Shown in pieces: positions 1 through 5,327 of a DNA stretch of 5,327 nucleotides (the first letter of the stretch is position 1; every line of letters begins with the position of its first letter). The notes beneath the pieces were generated by a model. The model saw only the letters and a program-made list of their open reading frames with translations. It was not told where the DNA came from and did not search any database. A program made the translations under genes and the position numbers. The DNA comes from Armatimonadota bacterium. GTDB lineage: Bacteria; Armatimonadota; Armatimonadia; Armatimonadales; Armatimonadaceae. Where the stretch lies: assembly GCA_014381035.1 (NCBI GenBank), contig JACMIS010000672.1, positions 1-5,327 of the forward strand. The letters run 5' to 3'.

Positions 1-201
1 AGACCGATCCAACGATGCGTTGGCGCCGTCCGCGAAGGACAGAAAAGAAAAATAACTGACGCATAGCACAGGAGTGGTTTGCTCGCTCGGCAGGATAATC
101 AGCTATATGGCACGAAAGTACGGTGTATCCGTATGTAACGCGTTGGCGGGTTGGGGTGTCTGTTCAAAAGGCGACAAACGCGTTCGCGAAATGGAGGATT
201 T
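1..201. other. Upstream region with no supported gene
   Basis: No complete gene is supported here. The first bases could be the end of a preceding gene: the frame from position 2 stays open to a TAA at 53-55 and uses mostly G or C third positions at its start. All three forward frames stop by position 66, however, so 17-21 codons cannot decide between them. The rest is the leader of the SPFH gene. A TTGCTC (79-84) and CTATAT (103-108) pair with an 18-base spacer is too weak to call as a promoter. No clear terminator hairpin is visible. Confidence 0.4.
193..198 (+). promoter_or_regulatory. Ribosome binding site of the SPFH gene
   Basis: GGAGGA lies four bases before the ATG at 202. This decides the start: the frame is open further upstream to a TTG at 151, but that would add 17 residues (rich in Arg and Cys) that do not resemble the family N-terminus and has no comparable Shine-Dalgarno sequence. 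Confidence 0.75.
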
Positions 202-1323
202 ATGGGACTTTTCGACGCCCTGCGCGGGCAATTCATAGACATCATTGAGTGGCTGGATTCAACGAACGACACGATGGCGTACCGTTTCGAGCGACACAAC
301 AACGAAATCAAGAATGGCGCGAAGTTGATCGTGCGTCCCGGACAGGAAGCGGTCTTCGTTTCCGAGGGGCAAGTCGCGGACGAATTCCCGCCGGGGACCT
401 ACACTCTCACGACGCAGAACATGCCGATTCTTTCCACACTTCAGGGATGGAAGTACGGATTCAATTCACCCTTCAAAGCCGAAGTCTACTTCTTTTCTAC
501 CAAACAGTTTACGAATCTGAAATGGGGCACATCGAACCCGATCACGCTCCGCGATCCGGAGATCGGACCCGTGCGGCTCCGCGCCTACGGCACCTATAAT
601 ATCCGCGTCGCGCACGGGGCGACCCTGCTTCGCCAGTTAGTCTCCACCGATGGGCGGTTCGAGACGGACGAGATTTCGGAATCATTACGGGCATTGGTAG
701 TCTCGCAGTTCGTTTCCTGGCTCGGCAAATCCGGCATCTCGGTCTATGACTTCGCCGCGAAATACACGGAGATCGGCGACACGATGCGCACCGTATTGCA
801 ACCCAACTTCGCGGACTTCGGTCTGGAAGTGATGCAGGTCAACATCGAGAATATCGGTCTGCCCCCCGAAGTCGAAAAAGCTCTCGACCGCCGAACGCAG
901 ATGGGCATCCTCGGCGACATGAATAAGTACACCCAGTTTCAAGCCGCGAACGCCATCGAGGCGTCGGCGAGCAACCCCGGTGTCGGCAACCCGGCACTCG
1001 ATCTCGCCATGGGAATGGCACTCGGCAATCGCGTCGCCGCGAACCTGAACGCCACCGGGAACGACGTTTCCGCGCAGACGCAGACGGGAACCGCCGCCGC
1101 GCCACCACCGCTCCCGAACGCCGCCATATGGTTTGTCGGTGTCGGCGGTAAACAGGAGGGACCGTTCGATGTCGCCGCCCTGCAGACCCGTGCATCGTCC
1201 GGGGAGATTACTGGCGAGACGCTGGTCTGGAAGAACGGGATGTCAGGCTGGGTCGCTGCCGGCCAGGTGCCGGAACTCACCACCGTGTTCGCCTCGGTTC
1301 CGCCGCCGCTGCCGGGAGGATAG
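202..1323 (+). CDS. SPFH-domain protein (YdjI-like) with C-terminal GYF_2 domain
   Basis: This 373-residue protein belongs to the YdjI-type branch of the SPFH (stomatin/prohibitin/flotillin/HflK) family, often annotated as virion-core-like. What is seen: an N-terminal amphipathic stretch (about 1-20, starting MGLFDALRGQF), then the family pattern NGAKLIVRPGQEAVF (38-52), a PPGTY motif and an SPFKAEVYFF segment, with the SPFH fold running to about residue 250. A small-residue-rich linker leads to a GYF_2/DUF4339 domain (about 309-359) with its typical GPF and WKNGMSGW motifs. No transmembrane helix is visible, so membrane contact would be peripheral, probably through the N-terminus. Identical PPPLP motifs flank the GYF domain at 301-305 and 367-371. 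Bacillus YdjI is about 50 residues shorter and works with YdjG, YdjH and a PspA homologue at the membrane; a scaffold role in envelope stress is inferred by analogy. It is the first gene of a close-packed cluster. Confidence 0.88.
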   Translation: MGLFDALRGQFIDIIEWLDSTNDTMAYRFERHNNEIKNGAKLIVRPGQEAVFVSEGQVADEFPPGTYTLTTQNMPILSTLQGWKYGFNSPFKAEVYFFSTKQFTNLKWGTSNPITLRDPEIGPVRLRAYGTYNIRVAHGATLLRQLVSTDGRFETDEISESLRALVVSQFVSWLGKSGISVYDFAAKYTEIGDTMRTVLQPNFADFGLEVMQVNIENIGLPPEVEKALDRRTQMGILGDMNKYTQFQAANAIEASASNPGVGNPALDLAMGMALGNRVAANLNATGNDVSAQTQTGTAAAPPPLPNAAIWFVGVGGKQEGPFDVAALQTRASSGEITGETLVWKNGMSGWVAAGQVPELTTVFASVPPPLPGG

Positions 1324-1331
1324 CGAAACGG

Positions 1332-1649
1332 ATGGGATATGACGTTCATATAACCCGTGCGGACAGTTGGACAGAGTCCCATGAACGTCCTATCGCGGAC
1401 GCTGAGTGGACTACTGTAATCGCGTCCGACCCCGAACTGCGCCCCTCGGAATACAACGAACGAAATAGATTTGTCGCCGCCTTCTGGACGGGCTATCCCG
1501 GTTCGGGGGGCGGTTCTGACTGCTTTGTTCTTGACGACGGGAAAATCACGGAAACAAACCCTGACGAGACCGTTCTCCGAAAAATGGTAGAGATCGCTCG
1601 GAAACTTGACGCACGGGTTCAGGGCGACGACGGCGAAGAATATACCTGA
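1332..1649 (+). CDS. Conserved small protein of unknown function
   Basis: A 105-residue, acidic, soluble protein with no signal peptide or membrane segment. It starts MGYDVHITRADSW and ends with VQGDDGEEY (96-104). I recognise this combination (an N-terminal YD-hITR-W motif, a central SDPEL and a terminal GDDGE-Y) from a scattered family of bacterial hypothetical proteins, but know no function for it. The middle carries a W-TGYPGSGGGSD segment and a putative helix near the C-terminus (about 78-95). It starts eight bases after the SPFH stop codon. GGAGGA at 1315-1320, inside the end of the SPFH gene, is a plausible though distant ribosome binding site (11-base spacer). Its position between the SPFH and zinc-ribbon genes suggests co-expression, but nothing in the sequence shows that it works with them. 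Confidence 0.8.
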   Translation: MGYDVHITRADSWTESHERPIADAEWTTVIASDPELRPSEYNERNRFVAAFWTGYPGSGGGSDCFVLDDGKITETNPDETVLRKMVEIARKLDARVQGDDGEEYT

Positions 1650-1656
1650 CGCTTTC

Positions 1657-2799
1657 ATGTTACAACAATCTCAAGAGTTTGATACACCTCCACCCGCAAC
1701 GCGCACGCGCTTTCCTTGCGCATCGTGCGGGGCGGATATGCAGTTCGACGCCAAGACCGGTGGGATGAAATGCCCGTACTGCGGACACACGTCCGAGGTT
1801 CCAGTGTCGGTCGAGGCGGGTCTCGCGCAAATCGAGGAGCGACCGCTCGAAGAGTACCTGCATGTCGCGCCGGAACGGCTCGCCAAACTGTCGGCGTCCG
1901 CCCTGGAAGTAACCTGCTCCGGTTGTGGTTCCACCATCGAGTTCGAGCCGCCCAAAGTCGCCGGGGATTGTCCGTTCTGCGGCGCGAAGATCGTCGCCCA
2001 GGCGCGTGCCGCAGACCCTTTGGTCGCTCCCGAAGGAGTTCTCCCCTTTTCGGTGACACAAAAAGCGGCGTCGGAGAGTATCCGGAAGTGGATTTCGACC
2101 CGATGGTTCGCCCCAAACGCGCTTAAAAAACAAGCCGAACAAGACAAATCGCAGGGCGTTTATTTGCCGTTCTGGACATATGACGCCGGAACATGGAGCA
2201 ACTACAGCGGCGAACGAGGTATTTATTATTACGTTTCGGAGTCGTATACCGACAGCAACGGCAACCGGCAGTCGCGGCAGGTGCGCAGAACACGGTGGCA
2301 CCCGGCATCCGGTTCCGTCACTCACTTTTTTGATGATGTCCTGATCGCGGCGACACGATCCGTCCCGAGAGAGCGGTTAGACGCCCTGGAACCCTGGGGG
2401 CTGGAAAACATCAAGCCTTATGAACCGGCGTTCTTGTCCGGCTTCCAGGCGCAACGATACCAGATCGATCTTGCCACCGGGTTCGAACGGGCAAAGGGCG
2501 TGATGGCAGGGTACATTGACACCCTCGTGCGTCAGGACATCGGCGGCGACGAGCAACGTGTACACTCGATAGACACAAGGTACAGCGATCTGACCTTCAA
2601 GCACTTGCTGTTGCCCGTCTATATTTCCGCGTACCGGTATCAGAGCAAGGTATATCAAGTTATCGTCAACGCCCGTACGGGCGAAGTACAGGGCGAACGC
2701 CCGTATAGCGTCTGGAAAATCGCGTTCGCAGTATTGGCGGCTCTGCTCGTGATCGGTTTGATCTATTATTACAGCGATTACGGACCCGGCACACAATAA
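1657..2799 (+). CDS. Double zinc-ribbon membrane protein (YdjG-like)
   Basis: This 380-residue protein has two N-terminal zinc ribbons and one C-terminal membrane helix. The ribbons use Cys21/Cys24/Cys39/Cys42 (CASC, CPYC) and Cys87/Cys90/Cys105/Cys108 (CSGC, CPFC). A large, mostly beta domain follows (about 125-345), rich in Tyr and Trp, with the YLPFWTYDA and LLPVYISAYRY motifs typical of the family. Residues 352-371 form a hydrophobic helix ending in YYYSDYG, so the bulk is probably cytoplasmic with a C-terminal anchor. Databases often mislabel such proteins as PriA-like helicases because of the ribbons; no helicase motif is present. In Bacillus the related YdjG is encoded with SPFH protein YdjI and a PspA homologue. 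I chose the ATG at 1657, seven bases after the previous stop; the frame is open to a TTG at 1606 inside the previous gene. No Shine-Dalgarno is visible, which suggests coupling. Confidence 0.85.
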   Translation: MLQQSQEFDTPPPATRTRFPCASCGADMQFDAKTGGMKCPYCGHTSEVPVSVEAGLAQIEERPLEEYLHVAPERLAKLSASALEVTCSGCGSTIEFEPPKVAGDCPFCGAKIVAQARAADPLVAPEGVLPFSVTQKAASESIRKWISTRWFAPNALKKQAEQDKSQGVYLPFWTYDAGTWSNYSGERGIYYYVSESYTDSNGNRQSRQVRRTRWHPASGSVTHFFDDVLIAATRSVPRERLDALEPWGLENIKPYEPAFLSGFQAQRYQIDLATGFERAKGVMAGYIDTLVRQDIGGDEQRVHSIDTRYSDLTFKHLLLPVYISAYRYQSKVYQVIVNARTGEVQGERPYSVWKIAFAVLAALLVIGLIYYYSDYGPGTQ

Positions 2800-2801
2800 A
2801 A

Positions 2802-3026
2802 ATGGACGAGACAAGAAGTGAGTTAAGTTTTTGGCTTGCACTTCTCGGCGGACTTTTCTTCACCTACAACGGCAGTGTCGCCCTGATAACAAAAGTGGCG
2901 CACACCGGGCGGGGCGGGATTCTCAAAGGGGAAGACGCCGCTCTGTACGGATGGATTGTCCTGGTGATAGGCGTCATGATGTTACTCTTCGCCCTCGTGC
3001 GTTTTCTTGTAAGTCGCCACAGGTAA
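2802..3026 (+). CDS. Small two-helix membrane protein
   Basis: A 74-residue hydrophobic protein that I do not recognise. Two transmembrane helices are seen, about residues 8-30 and 48-70, joined by a short loop containing TGRGGILKGEDA, and it ends in a basic SRHR tail. The sequence after Met1 (DETRSE) is charged and short, so this is not a cleaved secreted protein. The ATG lies only two bases after the zinc-ribbon stop codon and has no ribosome binding site, so translation is probably coupled to that gene. This places it in the SPFH/zinc-ribbon cluster and makes a membrane partner role plausible. It is far smaller than a TPM-domain YdjH and shows no similarity to one. It is real by hydropathy and spacing; its function is unknown. 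Confidence 0.72.
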   Translation: MDETRSELSFWLALLGGLFFTYNGSVALITKVAHTGRGGILKGEDAALYGWIVLVIGVMMLLFALVRFLVSRHR

Positions 3027-3101
3027 GACGAAGGAGTCAGTTACACCTCCGGCGAACCTAATTTCGCATCGCACCATTTTGCAACGGAGCCCATTCCAAT
3101 T

Positions 3102-4388
3102 ATGACATTGCGCGTCAGTGAAAACCGCCGTTTTCTACAACAATCCGACGGCACCCCCTTTTTCTACTTGGGCGACACCGCCTGGGAACTATTCCACCGG
3201 TTGTCGTTCGAGGAAGCCGACCACTACCTGACCGACCGCGCCGCGAAAGGCTTCACGGTAATTCAGTGCGTCGCACTGGCGGAACTGGATGGCATCCGCA
3301 CCCCGAACGAGAACGGCGATACGCCGTTCATCAACGAGGACCCGACACAACCCAATGAAGCCTACTGGAAACATGTGGACTGTGTAATCGCCCGGATCGC
3401 TGAGCTCGGGATGGTCTCTGGCGTTTTACCGACGTGGGGGGATAAATGGAACAAGGCGTGGGGCGCGGGACCGGAGTTTTTCACCCCGGAGAACGCCCGC
3501 ACTTACGGACATTTTCTCGGGAGCCGCTATAAAGACACCCCTTCCCTGCTCTGGATCCTGGGCGGCGACCGTTCGATTGACAACGAAACACATCTGGCGA
3601 TCATCCGAGCCATGTCGGCGGGAATCACGGCGGGAGACGGCGGGGCACATCTGCAAACGTTCCACCCGCAGGGACAGCAAACGTCGTCCCAACATTTGCA
3701 TAACGACGACTGGCTGGCGTTCAACATGTACCAGACCGGGCATATGTTCGACCGAGACAACTACAACAGCGTCGCGGCGGACTTCACGCTCACACCGACC
3801 AAGCCGTGCCTCGATGCCGAGCCGGGCTACGAGGACCACCCGAACGCCTGGAAGCCGGAAACCGGCTACTTCGACGATTACGAATGCCGCAAATGGCTCT
3901 GGTGGGCGGTGCTCGCCGGGGCATGCGGGCATACGTACGGCTGTCACCCGATCTGGCAGTTCTACGAAAAGGGGAAGCGAGAGCCGGTGGGATATGTCCG
4001 CAACAACTGGCAAGACGCCCTCCATTTCCCCGGCTCGTCGCAGATGCGTCATGCGAAAGACTTGTTGCTTACCCACCCGTACTTTTCCCGCATCCCGGAC
4101 CAATCGCTGATCGTATCCGACACGTACGACGGCAAACCAGTTCGCACGCATCACATTCAAGCGAGCCGCGACGAAAACGGTACCTATGCGATCGTGTACA
4201 GCGCGTCGGGTCAGCCGTTCACGGTGGACATGACGAAATTTTCCGGCACCGCGAAAGCCGCCTGGTTCGACCCGCGCAGCGGGAAAACCGAGTCTATCGG
4301 CGAGTTCACCAACACGGGGACGCAGGAATTTACCCCGCCCGGTAACGGTCGCGGCTCCGACTGGGTCCTTACTCTGGGCTCCGTTTAA
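3102..4388 (+). CDS. GH140-like glycoside hydrolase (apiosidase-like, DUF4038)
   Basis: A 428-residue hydrolase with an apiosidase-like TIM-barrel domain (DUF4038, about 5-335) and a C-terminal beta domain of the 'putative collagen-binding' type (about 340-427). Family signatures seen: FFYLGDTAWELFHRLS (20-35), AAKGFTVIQ (47-55), WILGGD (151-156) and DAEPGYE (238-244). Asp156 and Glu240 are the likely catalytic acid/base and nucleophile, by analogy with the GH140 apiosidase BT1012, which removes D-apiose from rhamnogalacturonan II. No signal peptide or lipobox is present, so it should act in the cytoplasm on imported apiosides. The adjacent apionate lactonase gene strongly supports apiose as the substrate; without it, another pentoside or uronide would be possible. 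ATG 3102 is the only usable start: the frame is open back to the stop at 3024-3026 but has no ATG, GTG or TTG. GGAG at 3086-3089 is a distant ribosome binding site. Confidence 0.88.
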   Translation: MTLRVSENRRFLQQSDGTPFFYLGDTAWELFHRLSFEEADHYLTDRAAKGFTVIQCVALAELDGIRTPNENGDTPFINEDPTQPNEAYWKHVDCVIARIAELGMVSGVLPTWGDKWNKAWGAGPEFFTPENARTYGHFLGSRYKDTPSLLWILGGDRSIDNETHLAIIRAMSAGITAGDGGAHLQTFHPQGQQTSSQHLHNDDWLAFNMYQTGHMFDRDNYNSVAADFTLTPTKPCLDAEPGYEDHPNAWKPETGYFDDYECRKWLWWAVLAGACGHTYGCHPIWQFYEKGKREPVGYVRNNWQDALHFPGSSQMRHAKDLLLTHPYFSRIPDQSLIVSDTYDGKPVRTHHIQASRDENGTYAIVYSASGQPFTVDMTKFSGTAKAAWFDPRSGKTESIGEFTNTGTQEFTPPGNGRGSDWVLTLGSV

Positions 4389-4463
4389 CTGCAATACCGA
4401 AGAGGGATTCCGCCACAAAGGACACGAAGTTCGAGAAGGACACCAAGGTTTTAAGGGTGAGGC

Positions 4464-4493
4464 TTGACAAGTTAGAGGGACCGCCTCGATTAC
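4464..4493 (+). promoter_or_regulatory. Candidate promoter for apnL
   Basis: A perfect TTGACA (4464-4469) is followed after 18 bases by GATTAC (4488-4493), a poor -10 box (three of six matches to TATAAT). It lies in the loop of the inverted repeat, about 70-100 bases before the apnL ATG. A -35-only match can arise by chance, so this is a weak call, strengthened slightly by the palindrome that overlaps the -10 position. Confidence 0.25.
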
Positions 4494-4500
4494 GAGTAAT
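4489..4500. promoter_or_regulatory. Small operator-like palindrome
   Basis: ATTAC-GA-GTAAT has perfect 5-base arms with a 2-base centre and overlaps the candidate -10 box. It sits where a repressor of a sugar catabolic gene could bind. The arms are short, the symmetry does not extend outward, and no regulator gene is in the window, so a chance palindrome is quite possible. Confidence 0.22.
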
Positions 4501-4565
4501 GCAAAAGACATAAAAACACTTTGTGTCTTCGCTAACTTCGTGCCCTTTGTGGTGGCAACAGAAAT

Positions 4566-5327
4566 ATGTCCGATTTAGAGCAACTGACCAAAATGTACGG
4601 CGACCCTGCTTTTGCGCCCCCCACTACAGAGACCGTTCACGCGGGACCGCTTTCCGTAATGGTGACTTCGGACGGCGACATTCGCTACATCCGGTACGGC
4701 GAGCACGAACTGATTCGCCGGGTCTACGCCGCTGTCCGGGCGAGCGATTGGTGGACAGTACCCGCGACAATCACCGTCCGGGAGAAGTCCGTGCAGGCGG
4801 ACTCGTTTCGCATCGTCTCCGAAGCGCAATACGTCGCGACAGACCGGGGCATCGGTTTTCGCGCCATTATTACGCTGTCCGGAGATTCCGACGGACGAAT
4901 CACGTTCGACTTCGACGGCGAGACATTGACCGATTTCGAGCGTAAGCGTATCGGTATCTGCGTACTCCACCCGGCAGATGCGAAGGGGGCATCCGTCGCC
5001 GTCACCCATACGGATGGTACCGAGGAGGCGGGCTTTCTCCCGGATACGATTGCACCGCACCAACCATTTTTCGACATCACAGCGATCCGCCACCAAGTAG
5101 CGGAAGGATTAGCGGTGGAAGTCGCGTTTTCCGGCGACGTGTTCGAGATGGAAGATCAACGCAACTGGCTGGACGCTTCGTTCAAGACGTACTCGACTCC
5201 GTTGGCGTTGCCGTCGCCGGTACTGGTGAAGGCGGGCGAGCGGGTTCGGCAGACGGTTACGGTTCGCCCTCACCCCCGGGTACCCTCTGGGTGCCCCCTC
5301 TCCCTCCGAAGGGAGAGGGGGGAGTCC
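4566..5327 (+). CDS. apnL: D-apionate lactonase, N-terminal part (runs off the window)
   Basis: The first 254 codons of a protein that I recognise as D-apionate lactonase, which opens D-apionolactone to D-apionate in the oxidative D-apiose pathway. Family signatures seen: an early beta-rich region with IRYGEHELIRRVYAAVR (42-58), a KRIGICVLHP segment (about 127-136), a QPFFDI segment, and the very typical EMEDQRNWLDASFKTY at 194-209. Full-length members are roughly 600 residues with a TIM-barrel middle domain, which lies beyond the window. The ATG at 4566 has only a poor upstream GGTGG (4551-4555), inside the right arm of the inverted repeat. No signal peptide, so cytoplasmic. It follows the apiosidase-like gene by 177 bases. 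From residue 235 the reading frame runs into a palindromic repeat (PHPRVPSG and onward), which is not family sequence, so the gene may be interrupted there or may carry the repeat as a linker. Confidence 0.78.
   Translation, partial: MSDLEQLTKMYGDPAFAPPTTETVHAGPLSVMVTSDGDIRYIRYGEHELIRRVYAAVRASDWWTVPATITVREKSVQADSFRIVSEAQYVATDRGIGFRAIITLSGDSDGRITFDFDGETLTDFERKRIGICVLHPADAKGASVAVTHTDGTEEAGFLPDTIAPHQPFFDITAIRHQVAEGLAVEVAFSGDVFEMEDQRNWLDASFKTYSTPLALPSPVLVKAGERVRQTVTVRPHPRVPSGCPLSLRRERGES
5268..5327. repeat. GC-rich palindromic repeat inside apnL, cut by the window end
   Basis: The core is a perfect 12-bp stem: CCCCCTCTCCCT (5294-5305) pairs with 5310-5321, with CCGA as the loop. A smaller hairpin, CACCC (5271-5275) with GGGTG (5289-5293), precedes it and contains a GGTACC. 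The pattern of a CCTCACCCCC lead followed by a CTCTCCCT...AGGGAGAG hairpin is one I associate with high-copy dispersed repeats in many environmental bacteria. It is normally intergenic; here it lies in an open reading frame and encodes a low-complexity Pro/Arg/Gly stretch. It may extend past the window. Its stem is stable enough to act on transcription or mRNA decay, but no T-run follows within the window. Confidence 0.78.

Larger units (their letters stand above)
4410..4555. repeat. Long-armed imperfect inverted repeat between the apiose genes
   Basis: The arms 4410-4431 and 4534-4555 pair at 20 of 22 positions, with one further G-U possible. Weaker pairing extends inward to about 4449 and 4517. 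The loop is about 100 bases. The left arm also holds a direct repeat, AAGGACAC at 4418-4425 and 4436-4443 (period 18). The CACAAAGGACACGAAG / TTCGTGCCCTTTGTG type is familiar to me as a dispersed intergenic repeat in environmental bacterial genomes; that is recollection, not a search. It fills most of the 177-base gap and its right arm ends ten bases before the apnL start. There is no T-run, so it is not a normal terminator. It has no transposase and could be a MITE- or REP-like element. Confidence 0.75.

Noticed and set aside
79..108. TTGCTC and CTATAT with 18-base spacing before the SPFH gene
   Set aside because: Too few matches to consensus in both boxes to call a promoter.
1657..2000. Zinc ribbons suggesting a PriA-like helicase or TFIIB-like factor
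   Set aside because: No Walker A/B or helicase motifs and a C-terminal membrane helix; the overall layout fits the YdjG-like membrane family.
939..2325. Several minus-strand open frames of 150-240 codons opposite the SPFH, small-protein and zinc-ribbon genes
   Set aside because: All overlap well-supported + strand genes, and their translations have biased composition and no domain signature.
3030..3036. GAAGGAG, a strong Shine-Dalgarno-like sequence after the small membrane protein gene
   Set aside because: No ATG or GTG follows at a usable distance; the next ATG (3102) is 65 bases away. Probably chance or a remnant.
3024..3102. The small membrane protein and the hydrolase share a reading frame separated by a single TAA, so read-through would give a membrane-anchored hydrolase
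   Set aside because: One frame in three would match by chance. No read-through context or selenocysteine-type signal is seen, and the hydrolase has its own ATG with a possible ribosome binding site.
3426..4511. A 361-codon open frame on the minus strand opposite the hydrolase gene
   Set aside because: It is antisense to a gene with clear family motifs, its translation is Arg/Val-rich without recognisable domains, and it runs into the inverted repeat. It is a shadow frame typical of GC-rich DNA.
4410..4555. The inverted repeat as a rho-independent terminator for the hydrolase gene
   Set aside because: The loop is about 100 bases and no T-run follows the right arm.

Overview
The window is a 5.3 kb stretch of fairly GC-rich bacterial DNA with every supported gene on the + strand. 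It holds two functional blocks and two repeat elements. No rRNA, tRNA, CRISPR array, transposase or integrase was found. The lineage cannot be fixed from the sequence. The gene content (a GYF_2-tailed SPFH protein, a DUF4038/GH140 hydrolase, apionate lactonase) and the two palindromic repeat types would suit an environmental plant-polysaccharide degrader such as an Armatimonadota, Planctomycetota or Verrucomicrobiota member. That is a guess from impression only.

Block 1 (202-3026) looks like one tightly packed operon: an SPFH-domain protein of the Bacillus YdjI type with a C-terminal GYF_2 domain, a 105-residue protein of unknown function, a double zinc-ribbon protein with one C-terminal membrane helix (YdjG-like), and a 74-residue protein with two membrane helices. 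Gaps are 8, 7 and 2 bases, and the last two genes lack a clear ribosome binding site, so translational coupling is likely. SPFH and zinc-ribbon proteins of this kind are partners of a PspA-family protein in the Bacillus ydjFGHI cluster, so a membrane-associated envelope-stress role is the best inference. No PspA or TPM-domain (YdjH) gene lies in the window.

Block 2 (3102-5327) concerns the branched pentose D-apiose. A GH140-like (apiosidase-like) hydrolase without a signal peptide is followed by the N-terminal 254 codons of a D-apionate lactonase (apnL), which runs off the window. The hydrolase would release apiose from apiosides. The lactonase acts after oxidation of apiose to apionolactone. 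Together they suggest an apiose-utilisation locus whose remaining enzymes should lie downstream.

The 177-base gap between the two apiose genes is mostly an imperfect long-armed inverted repeat, with a TTGACA box and a small ATTAC-GA-GTAAT palindrome in its loop. The window ends inside a second, very stable palindromic repeat (12-bp perfect stem, 4-base loop) that is read in frame within apnL, at about the end of its N-terminal domain. Either the repeat is tolerated as an interdomain linker or the gene is broken there. The missing downstream sequence would decide.
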